This document shows positions 15,854 through 16,146 of a stretch of 16,146 nt of DNA, piece by piece. Within the stretch, counting starts at the first letter, position 1. Each line of letters starts with the position of its first letter. A program made the translations under genes and the position numbers. The notes beneath the pieces were generated by a model, which was not told the DNA's origin, made no database searches, and saw only the letters and a list, made by a program, of their open reading frames with translations. The stretch comes from Alphaproteobacteria bacterium (GTDB lineage: Bacteria; Pseudomonadota; Alphaproteobacteria; Rickettsiales; UBA998), in contig JAKFYP010000038.1 of the NCBI GenBank assembly GCA_021730835.1, positions 1 through 16,146 on the forward strand, in the 5' to 3' direction.

Positions 15854-15886
15854 GCTAATCCGATTGTCCGGATGGGATGGATTAGC
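15854..15886. repeat. 8-bp inverted repeat touching the element copy
   Basis: GCTAATCC at 15854-15861 is matched by GGATTAGC at 15879-15886 with 17 bases between. The right arm overlaps the first two bases of the element copy that starts at 15885. It may be the scar of an earlier insertion or a small hairpin; no T-run follows. Confidence 0.5.
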
Positions 15887-15950
15887 AGTTTGCGGAAAAA
15901 CGTTTTGGCGAGGAGATTTTCAGGCGTTTTTGCCCGCAGAACCGGAGTGT
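15885..15950 (+). repeat. Truncated second copy of the palindromic element (left arm only)
   Basis: Sixty-six bases match 12107-12172 with one substitution (TTTTTGCCC here against TTTTTGTCC there). The match stops after GGAGTGT, near the hairpin turn, and the right arm with its 17-bp tip is missing and replaced by a different dyad. This shows that the element is dispersed and can be cut at its centre. Confidence 0.9.
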
Positions 15951-15951
15951 G

Positions 15952-15994
15952 TAGCCGATTTACTTGTGTGACTGCACATCAATCAAATCGGCTA
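15952..15994. repeat. 10-bp perfect inverted repeat replacing the lost element arm
   Basis: TAGCCGATTT (15952-15961) pairs with AAATCGGCTA (15985-15994) across a 23-base loop that itself contains TGTG and CACA able to pair. It begins one base after the element match ends. No T-tract follows, so a simple intrinsic terminator is unlikely. Confidence 0.7.
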
Positions 15995-15995
15995 T

Positions 15996-16013
15996 CGCCC
16001 GCGACGGCGGGCG
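15996..16013. repeat. GC-rich 7-bp hairpin with four-base loop
   Basis: CGCCCGC, loop GACG, GCGGGCG forms a perfect stem and lies one base after the preceding dyad. It is stable but followed by CGCCGCC rather than T residues on the plus strand. On the minus strand it is followed by a single A and the previous stem. A protein-binding or termination role is open. Confidence 0.6.
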
Positions 16014-16023
16014 CGCCGCCTCA

Positions 16024-16146
16024 CAGCATCCACCTGTGGGATGCTGTGTCATAAAAGAGTTCAGCATCCACCTGTGGGATGCTGTGTCATAAAAGAGTTC
16101 AGCATCCACCTGTGGGATGCTGTGTCATAAAAGAGTTCAGCATCCA
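16024..16146 (+). repeat. Tandem 38-bp repeat, three full units and a partial, each with a hairpin
   Basis: Units at 16024-16061, 16062-16099 and 16100-16137 are identical, and a fourth starts at 16138 and is cut by the window edge. Each unit has CAGCATCCAC, loop CT, GTGGGATGCTG, pairing over ten bases with one bulged G, then an AT-rich linker GTCATAAAAGAGTT. Because the linkers are identical, this is a minisatellite-like array and not a CRISPR. Its full length lies beyond the edge. Confidence 0.92.

Larger units (their letters stand above)
15745..16146. other. Gene-poor, hairpin-dense region at the right edge
   Basis: No convincing gene lies here. In order it holds a dyad GCTAATCC-N17-GGATTAGC (15854-15886), a truncated palindromic element (15885-15950), a dyad TAGCCGATTT-N23-AAATCGGCTA (15952-15994), a GC-rich hairpin CGCCCGC-GACG-GCGGGCG (15996-16013), and 38-bp tandem repeats to the end. 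A plus-strand frame open from a GTG at about 15769 to a TAA at 16052-16054 crosses the element; it has no strong ribosome site or recognisable domain, and I do not call it a gene. Confidence 0.6.

Noticed and set aside
15745..15884. tRNA or known structured RNA
   Set aside because: No T-loop GGTTCGAATCC-like sequence or cloverleaf arms could be found.
15769..16054. Small plus-strand gene crossing the truncated element
   Set aside because: It has no clear ribosome site or domain, reads through the element and ends inside the first tandem repeat; it is probably a chance open frame.
16024..16146. CRISPR array
   Set aside because: The sequence between hairpins is identical in every unit, so there are no unique spacers, and no cas gene is visible.

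Overview
The window reads as chromosomal DNA of a motile, Gram-negative proteobacterium, most likely an alphaproteobacterium. The reasons are a chemotaxis operon in the order STAS-cheY-cheA-cheW-mcp, an AsmA-family envelope protein, a moderately GC-rich composition and the style of the CheY and CheA sequences. The genus cannot be named from sequence alone.

Positions 1-5278 (minus strand) hold a tightly packed chemotaxis operon. It encodes a STAS-domain protein, CheY, CheA, CheW and a large transducer with PAS domains whose signalling end runs off the left edge. Two junctions are 4-base ATGA overlaps and a third has a 1-base gap, so the proteins are probably made in a coupled way. A divergent, AT-rich control region of about 270 bp with two inverted repeats separates this operon from a plus-strand gene for a 1090-residue membrane hybrid histidine kinase. 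That kinase carries a multi-span sensor, PAS, HisKA, HATPase, two receiver domains and HPt (5548-8820), so a full phosphorelay is contained in one protein.

Positions 8842-12088 (minus strand) hold an envelope/housekeeping run: a ribosomal L11 methyltransferase (prmA) lacking its N-terminal domain, pgsA and an AsmA-family protein. The 5' side of prmA is bounded by a 142-bp palindromic repeat element with perfect 17-bp inverted tips. Just beyond it (12248-13437, minus) lie two tandem, mutually related genes of unknown function.

Positions 13438-13622 are a divergent control region rich in inverted repeats. It leads into a plus-strand class I glyceraldehyde-3-phosphate dehydrogenase whose cofactor-contact residues look NADP-like rather than NAD-like. 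A convergent minus-strand gene (14626-15744) encodes an unrecognised protein with a central hydrophobic hairpin. The last 400 bp hold no convincing gene. They contain a truncated second copy of the palindromic element, several perfect dyads, and a perfect 38-bp tandem repeat, each unit with its own hairpin, that runs off the right edge.

The best leads are the palindromic element that bounds the truncated prmA, the hairpin-dense tandem repeat at the right end, the apparently NADP-type GAPDH, and the uncharacterised paralogous pair. I found no convincing evidence of a complete new defence or mobile system.
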